Shown here: positions 47,838 through 56,237 of the stretch, one piece after another
Layout of the letters: every line of letters begins with the position of its first letter
How positions within the stretch are numbered: the first letter of the stretch is position 1
Source of the DNA: Streptomyces aculeolatus
Lineage (GTDB): Bacteria; Actinomycetota; Actinomycetes; Streptomycetales; Streptomycetaceae
Assembly (NCBI RefSeq): GCF_020400605.1
Contig: NZ_JAINRD010000007.1
Location: 62,001 to 126,000 of the forward strand
Length of the DNA: 64,000 nt
Reading direction: 5' to 3'
The notes under the pieces: model-generated
The model's input: the letters and a program-made list of their open reading frames with translations, nothing else
Database searches by the model: none
Told to the model about the DNA's origin: nothing
Position numbers and translations under genes: made by a program

Positions 47838-48701
47838 TTGTCGGTGAAACCAGAAGTCGGCACACCGGGCCGTAAGACCCCCACCCCACACGCGGAAGCG
47901 GGGCTGCTGCTGCGGAGAATCCGCAACAGGGCCGGAATCACGCAGATGGCCGCCACGCACGACGTCCTGAAGAGCGGCAACCTTTCGACTTTCCGCAAGC
48001 TCGAAAGCGGCGAGCGCCGCATGACCCCGCCGCAGATCGAGAAGTTCTTCCGCGGTCTGGGCGCCTCGCTCGAAGAGCGTGCGGAACTCTACCGGCTGTC
48101 CGACCGCCGGCCGGAGAGGATTCCCCGCTCCCGGGAGGCGCTCGGTGATCCCCCCGGCCTCGCCGCCCTCATGGAGGACTGCAGGATGCAGGTCAGGCGG
48201 CACGAACTGCCCACGTACCTGCTGTCAGGCGCCTTCGAGGTAGTGGAGATGAACGAGCCCTACCGGGAGATCGCGCAGGCCTTTCCGGTCCGGCCGGGGC
48301 ACGAACTGGCCGATCCGCTGAAATACCCGATCGGATTCGTGCTGAAGTACCCGGACGCGGAGGACTACTTCCTCGACTGGATGCGCAACTGGGTTCCCCC
48401 GATGCTCAGTTACCTCAAGGCCGGGATGGAACTCAACCCGGACGACCCGGTCATCGCGGAAACCGCGGACGCGGTACTCGCCGAGCCCCGGCTCAGACGG
48501 GCGTACGACCGGGTGAGCGCCGACCTCGATGCGCTTTCCAGCCACCACGTCGACCGCCTGGTGCGAGTCCGCCAGGCCGACGGGAGCCAGACGGTCATGG
48601 GAATGCGGGTCCGCATGTTCAGCGTGCCCCTGCTGGAGAGCGAGGCGTTCGCGATGCTGCACGTGTTCCCGTACTTTCCCACCGAGGCCGGGGGAGGCTG
48701 A
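47838..48701 (+). CDS. XRE-family regulator with MmyB-like ligand domain
   Basis: 287 residues from TTG 47838 (GTG 47844 is close by). The N-terminal helix-turn-helix is LLLRRIRNRAGITQMA ... GNLSTFRKLESGERRMTPPQIEKFF. The rest, about residues 100-285, resembles the MmyB-like ligand-binding domain, with LPTYLLSGAFEVVEMNEPYREI as its core. MmyB-type proteins usually sense small fatty or polyketide ligands beside biosynthetic or metabolic genes. It is divergent from the CYP157-like gene. It is a candidate regulator of the terpene locus or of that P450 alone. Confidence 0.8.
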   Translation: MSVKPEVGTPGRKTPTPHAEAGLLLRRIRNRAGITQMAATHDVLKSGNLSTFRKLESGERRMTPPQIEKFFRGLGASLEERAELYRLSDRRPERIPRSREALGDPPGLAALMEDCRMQVRRHELPTYLLSGAFEVVEMNEPYREIAQAFPVRPGHELADPLKYPIGFVLKYPDAEDYFLDWMRNWVPPMLSYLKAGMELNPDDPVIAETADAVLAEPRLRRAYDRVSADLDALSSHHVDRLVRVRQADGSQTVMGMRVRMFSVPLLESEAFAMLHVFPYFPTEAGGG

Positions 48702-48716
48702 TCCGGCCGCCCGGCG

Positions 48717-50468
48717 TCAGAGGCCCGCCGCCGCCGACAGGTCGGCTTTCAGCTCCGCCAGGACCTCCGCCGCCGCGGCCCGCGCCGCCGGCAGGCCGGG
48801 GCGGCCGGCCGGGACCGGGGCCACGACCTCCAGGTAGCACTTCAGCTTCGGCTCCGTGCCGCTCGGGCGGACGATCACCCGGGCCGACTCCACGCCCCGG
48901 GCCCCGTCGCCCGCCAGGGTGTAGCGGAGGCCGTCCGTCGGGGGGAGGGCCGGGGTGCCGGCCGACAGGTCCTCGGCCAGGGACACCCGCAGCCCCGCCG
49001 CCGTCCGCGGCGGGGACTCGCGCAGCCGGCGCATGGCGGCGGCGATCACGTCCAGGTCCTCCACGCGGACGGAGAGCTGGTCCGTGGCGTGCAGGCCGTA
49101 CTCCACCGCGATGTCGTCCAGCAGGTCCTGCAGCGTGCGGCCCGCCGCCTTCAGCTCCGCCGCCAGTTCCGCGACGAGCAGGGCCGCCGTGATGCCGTCC
49201 TTGTCGCGGACCCCCGCCGGGTCGACGCAGTAGCCGAGGGCCTCCTCGTAGGCGTAGCGCAGGCCGTCGACCCGGGCCAGCCACTTGAAGCCGGTCAGCG
49301 TCTCCTCGTACGGCAGGCCCGCGGCCCGCGCGATCCGGCCCATGAGGGAGGAGGAGACGATGGACGCGGCGAAGGTACCCGCGGCCCGCTTGCGTACGAG
49401 GTGCGCGGCCAGCAGGGCGCCGACCTCGTCGCCGCGCAGCATCCGCCACCCGGCGGCCGCGTCCGCGTCCCGTACGGCCACCGCGCAGCGGTCCGCGTCC
49501 GGGTCGTTCGCGATGACCACGTCGGTCCCGTCGGCCGCGCGCGCGGTGGCGAACGCCAGGTCCATCGCGCCCGGCTCCTCCGGGTTGGGGAACGCGACCG
49601 TCGGGAAGTCCGGGTCCGGCTCCGCCTGCGCCGCGACCGGCACCGGGGCCGGGAAGCCCGCGCGGGTGAAGGCGGCCGCGAGGGTCGCGCCGCCGACGCC
49701 GTGCAGGGAGGTGTGCACCGTGCGTACGCCGCGGGGGCCGCCGGGCGCTACGACCGCTGCGGCCCGGTCGAGGTACGCCTCCACGACCTCCTCGCCCAGC
49801 ACCTCCCAGCCGGCCGCCGGGCGGGGCACGTCCGTGAGCGGGCCCACCGCCGCGATGGCCGCCGCGATGGCGGCGTCGGCGGGCGGGACGATCTGCGAAC
49901 CGCCGCCCAGGTAGACCTTGTAGCCGTTGTCCCGCGGCGGGTTGTGGCTGGCGGTGACGGTGACCCCGGCGACCGCGCCGAGGTGGCGGATCGCGAAGGC
50001 CAGCACCGGCGTCGGCAGCGGGCGCGGCAGGACGGCCGCGCGGAAGCCGGCGCCGGTCATGACGGCGGCGGTGTCCTCGGCGAAGGCGTGGCTCTTGTGC
50101 CGGGCGTCGTAGCCGACGACCACCAGACCGCCGCCCGCGCCCTGCTCGTCCAGGTACGCGGCCAGCCCGGCGGCGGCGCGGATCACGACGGCCCGGTTCA
50201 TCCGCATCGGCCCCGCACCCAGCTCGCCGCGCAGCCCGGCGGTGCCGAACTGCAGCGTGCCGGCGAAGCGCTCCGCGAGGGCGGCGGTGTCGTCCGCGCC
50301 CAGCAGGTCCGCCAGCTCGGCCCGGGTGTCGGGGTCGGGGTCCTCGGCCAGCCACGCCCTCGCCCGGGCGAGGAGGCCGGCGGTGTCCCCGGCAGCGTCC
50401 CCGGCGGCCTTTCCGGCGGCTTTCCCCGCAGCGTCCCGCGCGGTGTTTCCAGCAGCGTCCGTGGTCAC
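48717..50468 (-). CDS. Phospho-sugar mutase (phosphomannomutase family)
   Basis: 583 residues. The phosphoserine loop is TVTASHNPPRDNGYKVYL, the metal loop NDPDADR (in VIANDPDADRCAVAVR), the sugar loop GDEVG, and a C-terminal phosphate loop in VRPSGTEPKLK. The N-terminus has an AAGKAAGDAAG repeat encoded by tandem GCC-rich DNA. Family members act on phosphoglucose, phosphomannose or phosphoribose. The position 90 bp downstream of the nucleoside phosphorylase suggests it may serve as phosphopentomutase, linking ribose-1-phosphate to the pentose pathway, but the sequence alone does not settle that. GTG 50468 is the start used. Confidence 0.88.
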   Translation of the reverse strand: MTTDAAGNTARDAAGKAAGKAAGDAAGDTAGLLARARAWLAEDPDPDTRAELADLLGADDTAALAERFAGTLQFGTAGLRGELGAGPMRMNRAVVIRAAAGLAAYLDEQGAGGGLVVVGYDARHKSHAFAEDTAAVMTGAGFRAAVLPRPLPTPVLAFAIRHLGAVAGVTVTASHNPPRDNGYKVYLGGGSQIVPPADAAIAAAIAAVGPLTDVPRPAAGWEVLGEEVVEAYLDRAAAVVAPGGPRGVRTVHTSLHGVGGATLAAAFTRAGFPAPVPVAAQAEPDPDFPTVAFPNPEEPGAMDLAFATARAADGTDVVIANDPDADRCAVAVRDADAAAGWRMLRGDEVGALLAAHLVRKRAAGTFAASIVSSSLMGRIARAAGLPYEETLTGFKWLARVDGLRYAYEEALGYCVDPAGVRDKDGITAALLVAELAAELKAAGRTLQDLLDDIAVEYGLHATDQLSVRVEDLDVIAAAMRRLRESPPRTAAGLRVSLAEDLSAGTPALPPTDGLRYTLAGDGARGVESARVIVRPSGTEPKLKCYLEVVAPVPAGRPGLPAARAAAAEVLAELKADLSAAAGL

Positions 50469-50558
50469 CTGTCGCCGTCCTCAGTCACTGTCGTCCCCTT
50501 CGTCCGCCGCGGCGTACGCCCCGGCCCGTACCGCATCGGCGCGTACCGACCGGAGCCC

Positions 50559-51365
50559 TCACACCCGCCGCAGCACCTCGGCCAGCAGCCCGCCCATCCG
50601 CGCCGCCGAGTCGCGACCCGCCTGCAGCACTTCCTCGTGGCTCAGCGGCTCGCCCGTCATGCCCGCCGCCAGATTCGTGACCAGCGAGATCCCCAGCACC
50701 TCGGCGCCCGCCTCGCGGGCCGCGATCGCCTCCAGGACCGTCGACATGCCCACCAGGTCGGCACCGGCGCGGCGGAGCATCTCGATCTCGGCCGGCGTCT
50801 CGTAGTGCGGGCCCGGCAGCTGGGCGTAGACGCCCTCCTCCAGGCTGGGGTCCACCTGCTTGCACAGCGCGCGCAGCCGCGGCGAGTACAGGTCCGTCAG
50901 GTCGACGAAGCGGGCGCCCTCGATCGGGGAGGTGGCGGTGAGGTTGATGTGGTCGCCGATCAGCACCGGCTGGCCGGGGCGCATGCCCTCGCGCAGCCCG
51001 CCGCAGCCGTTGGTGAGTACCACCGTCTTGCAGCCCGCCGCCGCGGCCGTGCGCACGCCGTGCGCCACGGCGGCGACGCCGAGGCCCTCGTAGTAGTGCG
51101 TACGGCCGAGGAAGACCAGCGCCCGTTTGCCGCCGAGCCGGTACGAGCGGATCCGCCCGGCGTGGCCCTCCACCGTGGGCGGCGGGAAGCCGGGCAGGTC
51201 GGTGACGCGCAGCTCGTGCTCTGGCGCGCCCAGCGCGTCCGCCGCGGGCACCCAGCCGGAGCCCATCACGAGCGCGATGTCGTGGGAGTCGGCCCCGGTG
51301 AGCTCGCGGAGGCGGTCGGCTGCGGCCGCCGCGTCGGGGGCGGGGTGCGGAGTGGATGCGTTCAC
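50559..51365 (-). CDS. Purine nucleoside phosphorylase (trimeric type)
   Basis: 268 residues of the trimeric PNP family: [16 protein letters not shown] at the N-terminal phosphate site, [16 protein letters not shown], and [30 protein letters not shown] at the purine site. It splits inosine or guanosine and deoxy forms with phosphate. GTG 51365 is directly preceded (6 nt) by a -10 element TAGGCT, so the message is predicted leaderless. An exact CTACGCGCGTAG lies 25-36 bp upstream. In S. coelicolor the equivalent gene is, as I recall, called deoD. It works with Add, which makes its inosine substrate. Confidence 0.92.
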   Translation of the reverse strand: MNASTPHPAPDAAAAADRLRELTGADSHDIALVMGSGWVPAADALGAPEHELRVTDLPGFPPPTVEGHAGRIRSYRLGGKRALVFLGRTHYYEGLGVAAVAHGVRTAAAAGCKTVVLTNGCGGLREGMRPGQPVLIGDHINLTATSPIEGARFVDLTDLYSPRLRALCKQVDPSLEEGVYAQLPGPHYETPAEIEMLRRAGADLVGMSTVLEAIAAREAGAEVLGISLVTNLAAGMTGEPLSHEEVLQAGRDSAARMGGLLAEVLRRV

Positions 51366-51371
51366 GCGACG

Positions 51372-51401
51372 AGCCTAGCCCGTCACCCCCTACGCGCGTA
51401 G
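51372..51401 (-). promoter_or_regulatory. PNP promoter with nucleoside-regulon palindrome
   Basis: On the minus strand the exact palindrome CTACGCGCGTAG (51401-51390) covers the expected -35 position, 12 bp before the -10 TAGGCT (51377-51372). The start codon follows 6 nt later. Confidence 0.7.
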
Positions 51402-51473
51402 AAGCGGCCCCCCACTGGCCCCCACCGGACACCCGCCGCCCCGCGCGGGAGCCGTCGGCGGCGGCGGGGGACA

Positions 51474-52916
51474 ATGGGGTACGTGACTCGGATCGTGATC
51501 ATCGGTGGAGGCCCCGGCGGGTACGAGGCGGCGCTCGTCGCCGCGCAGCTCGGCGCGGAGGTGACGGTCGTCGACTGCGACGGCCTGGGCGGCGCGTCGG
51601 TGCTCACCGACTGCGTGCCGTCGAAGACGCTGATCGCCACCGCGGAGGTGATGACGACCTTCGACTCCTCGTACGAGGAGCTGGGCATCATCGTCGCGGA
51701 CGACACCCCGCCGGACAAGCAGGCGGCCCGCGTCGTCGGCGTGGACCTGGGCAAGGTGAACGCCCGGGTGAAGCGGCTGGCGCTGGCCCAGTCCGAGGAC
51801 ATCACCACGAACGTGACCCGCGCGGGCGGCCGGGTCGTGCACGGCCGCGCGAGCGTCTCGCCGCAGCAGGCGCCGGACGGCTCCCGCACGGTGCACGTGA
51901 CCGGCGCCGCCGAGGAGGAGCTGGTCGCGGACGCGGTGCTGGTCGCCACCGGCGGCAGCCCGCGCGAGCTGCCCGACGCGCAGCCCGACGGCGAGCGGAT
52001 CCTGAACTGGAAGCAGGTCTACGACCTCGACGAGCTGCCCGAGGAGCTGATCGTGGTCGGCTCCGGCGTCACCGGCGCGGAGTTCGCGGGCGCGTACCAG
52101 GCGCTCGGCTCGCGGGTCACGCTGGTCTCCAGCCGGGACCGGGTGCTGCCGGGCGAGGACCCGGACGCGGCGGCGGTGCTGGAGGACGTCTTCCGGCGCC
52201 GCGGCATGAACGTGATGAGCCGCTCGCGCGCGCAGAGCGCCAAGCGCGTGGGCGACCGGGTCGAGGTGACGCTCAACGACGGCCGCGTGATCACCGGTTC
52301 GCACTGCCTGATGGCGGTCGGCGCGGTGCCCAACACCCGGGGCATCGGCCTGGAGGAGGCCGGGGTGCGGCTGACGGACTCCGGGCACATCTGGACCGAC
52401 AAGGTGTCGCGCACGAGCGCGCCGGGCATCTACGCGGCGGGCGACTGCACCGGCGTCTTCGCACTCGCCTCGGTGGCGGCGATGCAGGGCCGGATCGCGA
52501 TGTACCACTTTCTCGGCGAGACCGTCGCGCCGCTGCGGCTGAAGACCGTCTCGGCGAATGTGTTCACGGACCCCGAGATTGCCACGGTGGGTTACCAGCA
52601 GTCGGATGTGGACGAGGGGCGCATTGATGCGCGGGTGATGAAACTGCCGTTGCTGCGCAACCCGCGGGCCAAGATGCAGGGGGTGCGGGACGGATTCGTG
52701 AAGCTCGTCTGCCGCCCCGGCACCGGGATCGTGGTGGGCGGCGTGGTGGTCGCGCCGCGGGCCAGCGAACTGATCCACCCCATCTCGATCGCCGTCGACA
52801 ACAATCTGACCGTCGAACAGATCGCCAAGGCGTTCACCGTCTATCCCTCGCTGACGGGGTCGATCGCGGAGGTCGCACGGCAGCTCCAGGCGAGCAAGCC
52901 GGGCGGTGACGACTAG
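51474..52916 (+). CDS. NAD(P)H-quinone dehydrogenase, LpdA-like flavoprotein
   Basis: 480 residues of the disulfide-reductase fold: FAD site RIVIIGGGPGGYEAAL, NAD(P) site LIVVGSGVTGAEFAGAYQ, and FAD site 2 SAPGIYAAGDCTGVF. The redox disulfide CxxxxC of lipoamide dehydrogenases is missing: the region reads GGASVLTDCVPSKT with one Cys. That matches M. tuberculosis LpdA (Rv3303c), a quinone reductase rather than a lipoamide dehydrogenase. ATG 51474 or GTG 51483 may be the start. The stop codon overlaps a 16-bp palindrome (52916-52931). It diverges from the PNP gene, so the operator there might also touch its promoter. Confidence 0.9.
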   Translation: MGYVTRIVIIGGGPGGYEAALVAAQLGAEVTVVDCDGLGGASVLTDCVPSKTLIATAEVMTTFDSSYEELGIIVADDTPPDKQAARVVGVDLGKVNARVKRLALAQSEDITTNVTRAGGRVVHGRASVSPQQAPDGSRTVHVTGAAEEELVADAVLVATGGSPRELPDAQPDGERILNWKQVYDLDELPEELIVVGSGVTGAEFAGAYQALGSRVTLVSSRDRVLPGEDPDAAAVLEDVFRRRGMNVMSRSRAQSAKRVGDRVEVTLNDGRVITGSHCLMAVGAVPNTRGIGLEEAGVRLTDSGHIWTDKVSRTSAPGIYAAGDCTGVFALASVAAMQGRIAMYHFLGETVAPLRLKTVSANVFTDPEIATVGYQQSDVDEGRIDARVMKLPLLRNPRAKMQGVRDGFVKLVCRPGTGIVVGGVVVAPRASELIHPISIAVDNNLTVEQIAKAFTVYPSLTGSIAEVARQLQASKPGGDD

Positions 52917-53019
52917 GTCCGGGCCCGGACCGGAGGCGGCTGGCCAGCGGGGGCAAGCGAGCGCCTATACCACCTTCAGATGTCGCCAAGGAGCATTTTC
53001 TTCTCATCGACGCAAGCGG

Positions 53020-53049
53020 CTGAAAGAACACGGTCTTTGGCGTTACTGT
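53020..53049 (+). promoter_or_regulatory. Predicted promoter of the DeoR-family gene
   Basis: CTGAAA (53020-53025) and TACTGT (53044-53049) are 18 bp apart. The GTG start at 53057 lies 7 nt after the -10, predicting a leaderless message. The CTACGCGCGTAG palindrome is not present here. Confidence 0.4.
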
Positions 53050-53056
53050 CGGTTTC

Positions 53057-54037
53057 GTGTTCGCTGCAGAACGTCGTCAGTTGATCCTGGAAATGGTACG
53101 GGCCAATGGGGCCGTATCGCTCCGAGAGCTCGCCCGAGTCGTACAGACCTCCGAGGTGACCGTGCGCCGAGACGTACGGGCCCTCGAAGCCGAAGGGCTG
53201 CTGGACCGAAGGCACGGAGGGGCGGTCCTCCCGGGCGGTTTCACCCGTGAGTCCGGCTTCCCACAGAAATCACATCTCGCGACCGCGGAGAAGACCGCGA
53301 TCGCCGATCTGGCCGCAGGATTCGTCGAGGAGGGCGAGGCGGTCGTCGTCGGTGCCGGTACGACGACGCAGGAGCTGGCCCGCCGGCTCGCGCGCATCCC
53401 CGGCCTGACCGTCGTGACCAACTCCCTGCTCGTCGCCCAGGCGCTCGCGCACGCGAACCGGGTCGAGGTCGTCATGACCGGCGGCACGCTGCGCGGCAGC
53501 AACTACGCGCTGGTGGGCAGCGGAGCGGAGCAGTCGCTCCAGGGGCTGCGCGTCTCGCGCGCGTTCCTCTCCGGCAGCGGGCTGACCGCCGAGCGCGGGC
53601 TGTCCACGTCCAACATGCTGTCGGCGAGCGTCGACCGGGCGCTGGTGCAGGCCGCGGCGGAGGTCGTGGTGCTCGCGGACCACTCCAAGCTGGGCACCGA
53701 CACGATGTTCCAGACGGTGCCCACCGACGTCATCACGCGGCTGGTCACGGACGAGCCGCCGCCGAACGACGAGCGTGCGGTCACCGAGCTGCAGGCCCTG
53801 GCCGACCAGGGGGTGCAGATCGCCGTGGCGGGCCCTGAACAGCCGGTGGGCGGTGAGAGCGGCCCCCCGGCACCGCGCCGTCACCCCCGGCACGGGGGTG
53901 AGCGGCGGCGCGGCGACGACAGCGTGCCACTGCCGGGCCAGCGCCGGACGCCGCAGGCCGCGGCGTCGGCGATGCGCGCCGCGACGGCCCTGCCGGACCA
54001 GGGCCGGGTGGCGGACCTGGCGCCGCGGCGGCGGTAG
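53057..54037 (+). CDS. DeoR/GlpR-family transcriptional regulator
   Basis: 326 residues. The N-terminal winged helix (ERRQLILEMVRANGAVSL, QTSEVTVRRDVRALEAEGLL, RRHGGAVL) is typical DeoR. The sugar-phosphate-sensing domain has VVVGAGTTTQELARRL, TVVTNSLLVAQAL, VVMTGGTLRG and DHSKLGTDTMF. The last 65 residues are Pro/Arg-rich and unlike the family, a likely lineage-specific tail. Such proteins respond to phosphorylated sugars, so deoxyribose or ribose phosphates are plausible ligands here. It lies 140 bp after the quinone reductase in the same direction. Whether it binds the CTACGCGCGTAG sites is untested. Confidence 0.88.
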   Translation: MFAAERRQLILEMVRANGAVSLRELARVVQTSEVTVRRDVRALEAEGLLDRRHGGAVLPGGFTRESGFPQKSHLATAEKTAIADLAAGFVEEGEAVVVGAGTTTQELARRLARIPGLTVVTNSLLVAQALAHANRVEVVMTGGTLRGSNYALVGSGAEQSLQGLRVSRAFLSGSGLTAERGLSTSNMLSASVDRALVQAAAEVVVLADHSKLGTDTMFQTVPTDVITRLVTDEPPPNDERAVTELQALADQGVQIAVAGPEQPVGGESGPPAPRRHPRHGGERRRGDDSVPLPGQRRTPQAAASAMRAATALPDQGRVADLAPRRR

Positions 54038-54045
54038 TCCGGGAA

Positions 54046-54071
54046 GCCCGGGGGCCGGGAGAGCCCCGGGC
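54046..54071. terminator. Terminator hairpin between convergent genes
   Basis: GCCCGGGG (54046-54053) pairs with CCCCGGGC (54064-54071) around a 10-nt loop, 9 bp after the DeoR stop codon. The MFS gene at 54183 converges from the other side. Confidence 0.6.
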
Positions 54072-54182
54072 CCGGCCGCGGGGCCGGAGCGCCGGCGTCG
54101 CCCGTGGCTGCCGCGCGACGGCCCTGCGTCGGCCGCGCGGCGGCGGGCGCCGGTGCCGAAGTACGGGGCCGCAGCATGCCGT

Positions 54183-55409
54183 TCAGGTGCCGTCCGGCCA
54201 TGTCAGGCGCCGTGCGCGGTGCATCCATACGGCGACGGCCGCGAGGACCGCCGTACCGCCGCCGAGCGTCATGACCGCGGACGGCGAGGCCTGGTCCACG
54301 GCGACGCCGCCGGCCAGCGCGCCGACGGAGATCGTGGCCTGGAACGAGGCGGTGAACAGCACCGCCGCCGCCTCCGGCGCGTGGGGCGCCGCCTTGGCGA
54401 ACCATGTCTGGGACGCGACGGGGACCGCCCCGTAGGCCACGCCCCAGAGGACCAGCAGCGCCGCGGCGCCGAACTGCCAGCGCCCGACGACGGGGAGCAG
54501 CAGGGTGGCGGCGGCGATCATGGCCGCGACGAGCCCGAAGGTCCCGCGGGGACGGCGGGCGACCAGCGCGCCGCCGAGGAAGTTCCCGGCGATGCCCGCG
54601 GCGCCGTAGACCAGCAGGAGGCCGGTGACCAGCCGGGGGCCGGCGTCGGTGACCTGCTCCAGGAACGGCGTCACGTAGGTGTACGCGCCGAAGTGCGCCA
54701 GCACGATCAGGGCCGTCAGCACGAGCGCGAAGCGGGTGTTGACGCCTCGCAGCATGCCGCGCAGGACGTGGAACCGGGTGGTCCGCGTGGGCGGCAGCGG
54801 CGGCAGGAAGACCAGCAGCATCACCAGTACGCCGACGGCCAGGGCGCCCAGGGCCGCGAACGCGGTGCGCCAGCCGGCCAGGTCGCCGAGGAGCGTGCCG
54901 GCCGGCACGCCGAGAACGGAACCGAGCGGCACCGCGGAGAAGATCACCGCCCTGGCGCGGCCCACCGCCGGGGCGGGCACCAGCCGCTCGGCCAGTGAGG
55001 CGCCGATCGACCAGAAGCCGCCGATGACGACGCCGACGACGACCCGGGACGCCAGCACGATCCAGTAGTCGGGTGCCGCGGCGGCCAGGAAGTTCGCACC
55101 CGCCAGCAGGGCCGTGAACGTGCACAGCATCAGGCGGCGGTCGACGCGCGCGGACGCCACGGTCACCAGGGGGGCGGAGATCGCCGCGAGGAGGCCCGGC
55201 ATGGTCATCATGAGCCCCGCCATCCCGTCGGAGACGGCGAAGGCCGCCCCGATCCCGGTGAGGAGGCCGATCGGCAGGATCTCCGTGGTGACGATCGCGA
55301 AGATGCCGAGCGTCACGGCGGCGACGGCCGGCCAGCCCCGCGCCGCGGGGCCGGGGCGCGGACCGGCGCCGCCGGACGGGTGCGCGGGGGAGGTGGTCGG
55401 TGCAGCCAT
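54183..55409 (-). CDS. MFS efflux transporter, arabinose/chloramphenicol-type
   Basis: 408 residues with 12 predicted helices. The start TLGIFAIVTTEILPIGLLTGI and loop SARVDRRLML are typical of the DHA1 drug-efflux group (AraJ/Cmx relatives). ATG 55409 follows a Pro/Gly-rich N-terminus. It lies 124 bp downstream of a TetR gene on the same strand, so it may be read from the same promoter. Substrate unknown. Confidence 0.85.
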   Translation of the reverse strand: MAAPTTSPAHPSGGAGPRPGPAARGWPAVAAVTLGIFAIVTTEILPIGLLTGIGAAFAVSDGMAGLMMTMPGLLAAISAPLVTVASARVDRRLMLCTFTALLAGANFLAAAAPDYWIVLASRVVVGVVIGGFWSIGASLAERLVPAPAVGRARAVIFSAVPLGSVLGVPAGTLLGDLAGWRTAFAALGALAVGVLVMLLVFLPPLPPTRTTRFHVLRGMLRGVNTRFALVLTALIVLAHFGAYTYVTPFLEQVTDAGPRLVTGLLLVYGAAGIAGNFLGGALVARRPRGTFGLVAAMIAAATLLLPVVGRWQFGAAALLVLWGVAYGAVPVASQTWFAKAAPHAPEAAAVLFTASFQATISVGALAGGVAVDQASPSAVMTLGGGTAVLAAVAVWMHRARRLTWPDGT

Positions 55410-55532
55410 GGAGTCCGCCCTGTGAGGTGCCGCTGTTGCAGGACCAGTGCAACAAGCACCTCACGGCGGGGTCTGGCGGATTCCCGACGTCGTAGTGGCC
55501 GGGCAGGGTGGTGTCGCGGATCCGCCGGGCCG

Positions 55533-56117
55533 TCAGGAGGGCGGCCGGGTGCGCAGGCCGTCCAGGGCCAGGCCCAGGAGCCGGTCCGCGACCTCCGTGT
55601 CCTCCGGGTTCTTCGCCGCCGCCTTCTCCGCCGCGTACGCGAGGGCGCTCGTCAGCCGCAGGAGGTCGTCGGGGGAGACGTCCGCGCGCAGTTCGCCGGA
55701 CTCGCGCGCGCGGCCGGCCAGCAGCCCGACGGTCTCCCGCAGCTGCGTCTTGCAGTTGACCATCAGGCCCTCGTCCATCAGCGTCCCCGCGATCCCGCGG
55801 ATCGTCGAGGACACGTCCACGTACCGCCGCATCCACGCCGTCAGCACGCCCATCGGCGTCCTGCCGGGCTCCGCCGCCAGCGTCCGCGCGGTCTCGTCCA
55901 GCTCGTCGACCCGCGTCTGGAACACCTCGCCCATCAGCGCGAAGCGGTCCGGGAAGTGCCGGTACAGCGTGCCGATGCCGACGCCCGCGCGGCGCGCGAT
56001 CTCCTCCAGCGAGGCGTCCGCGCCGTGCTCGCCGAAGGCCGCCGCGGCCTCGTTGAGCAGGCGTTCGTAGTTGCGGCGCGCGTCCGCGCGCATCGGCCGG
56101 CCCTGCACCGTCCCCAT
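55533..56117 (-). CDS. TetR-family regulator of efflux pump
   Basis: 194 residues. The helix-turn-helix contains ASLEEIARRAGVGIGTLYRHF, and the ligand domain includes MRRYVDVSSTIRGIAGTLMD. ATG 56117 starts MGTVQGRP; the ATG at MRADARRN is also plausible. It diverges from the DHA2-type efflux gene at 56238, and the promoter there carries two palindromes. It probably represses that pump and itself. Confidence 0.88.
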   Translation of the reverse strand: MGTVQGRPMRADARRNYERLLNEAAAAFGEHGADASLEEIARRAGVGIGTLYRHFPDRFALMGEVFQTRVDELDETARTLAAEPGRTPMGVLTAWMRRYVDVSSTIRGIAGTLMDEGLMVNCKTQLRETVGLLAGRARESGELRADVSPDDLLRLTSALAYAAEKAAAKNPEDTEVADRLLGLALDGLRTRPPS

Positions 56118-56161
56118 GGGCACCACCCTTCGTCGTCTCCGCGCTGCAGCCCAGAATGCCA

Positions 56162-56215
56162 TTGCAGAAACGGAGGCGGCCTCCGTATAGTGAAGCGGAG
56201 CTACCCTCCACTTCA
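56162..56215 (+). promoter_or_regulatory. Efflux promoter with two palindromic TetR operators
   Basis: A -35 TTGCAG (56162-56167) and -10 TATAGT (56186-56191) are 18 bp apart. The perfect palindrome ACGGAGG-CGG-CCTCCGT (56170-56186) fills the spacer. A second dyad, TGAAGCGGAG (56191-56200) with CTCCACTTCA (56206-56215), covers the start of transcription. This is a classic layout for a repressed pump. Confidence 0.7.
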
Positions 56216-56237
56216 TTCTCTGCCGGAAGGCACCCCT

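Noticed and set aside
51474..52916. Annotation as dihydrolipoamide dehydrogenase (lpd)
   Set aside because: The redox-active Cys pair is missing.
52916..52931. 16-bp palindrome GGTCCGGGCCCGGACC at the quinone reductase stop codon
   Set aside because: It has no loop, so it is a poor terminator, and it overlaps the stop codon; too little to claim an operator.
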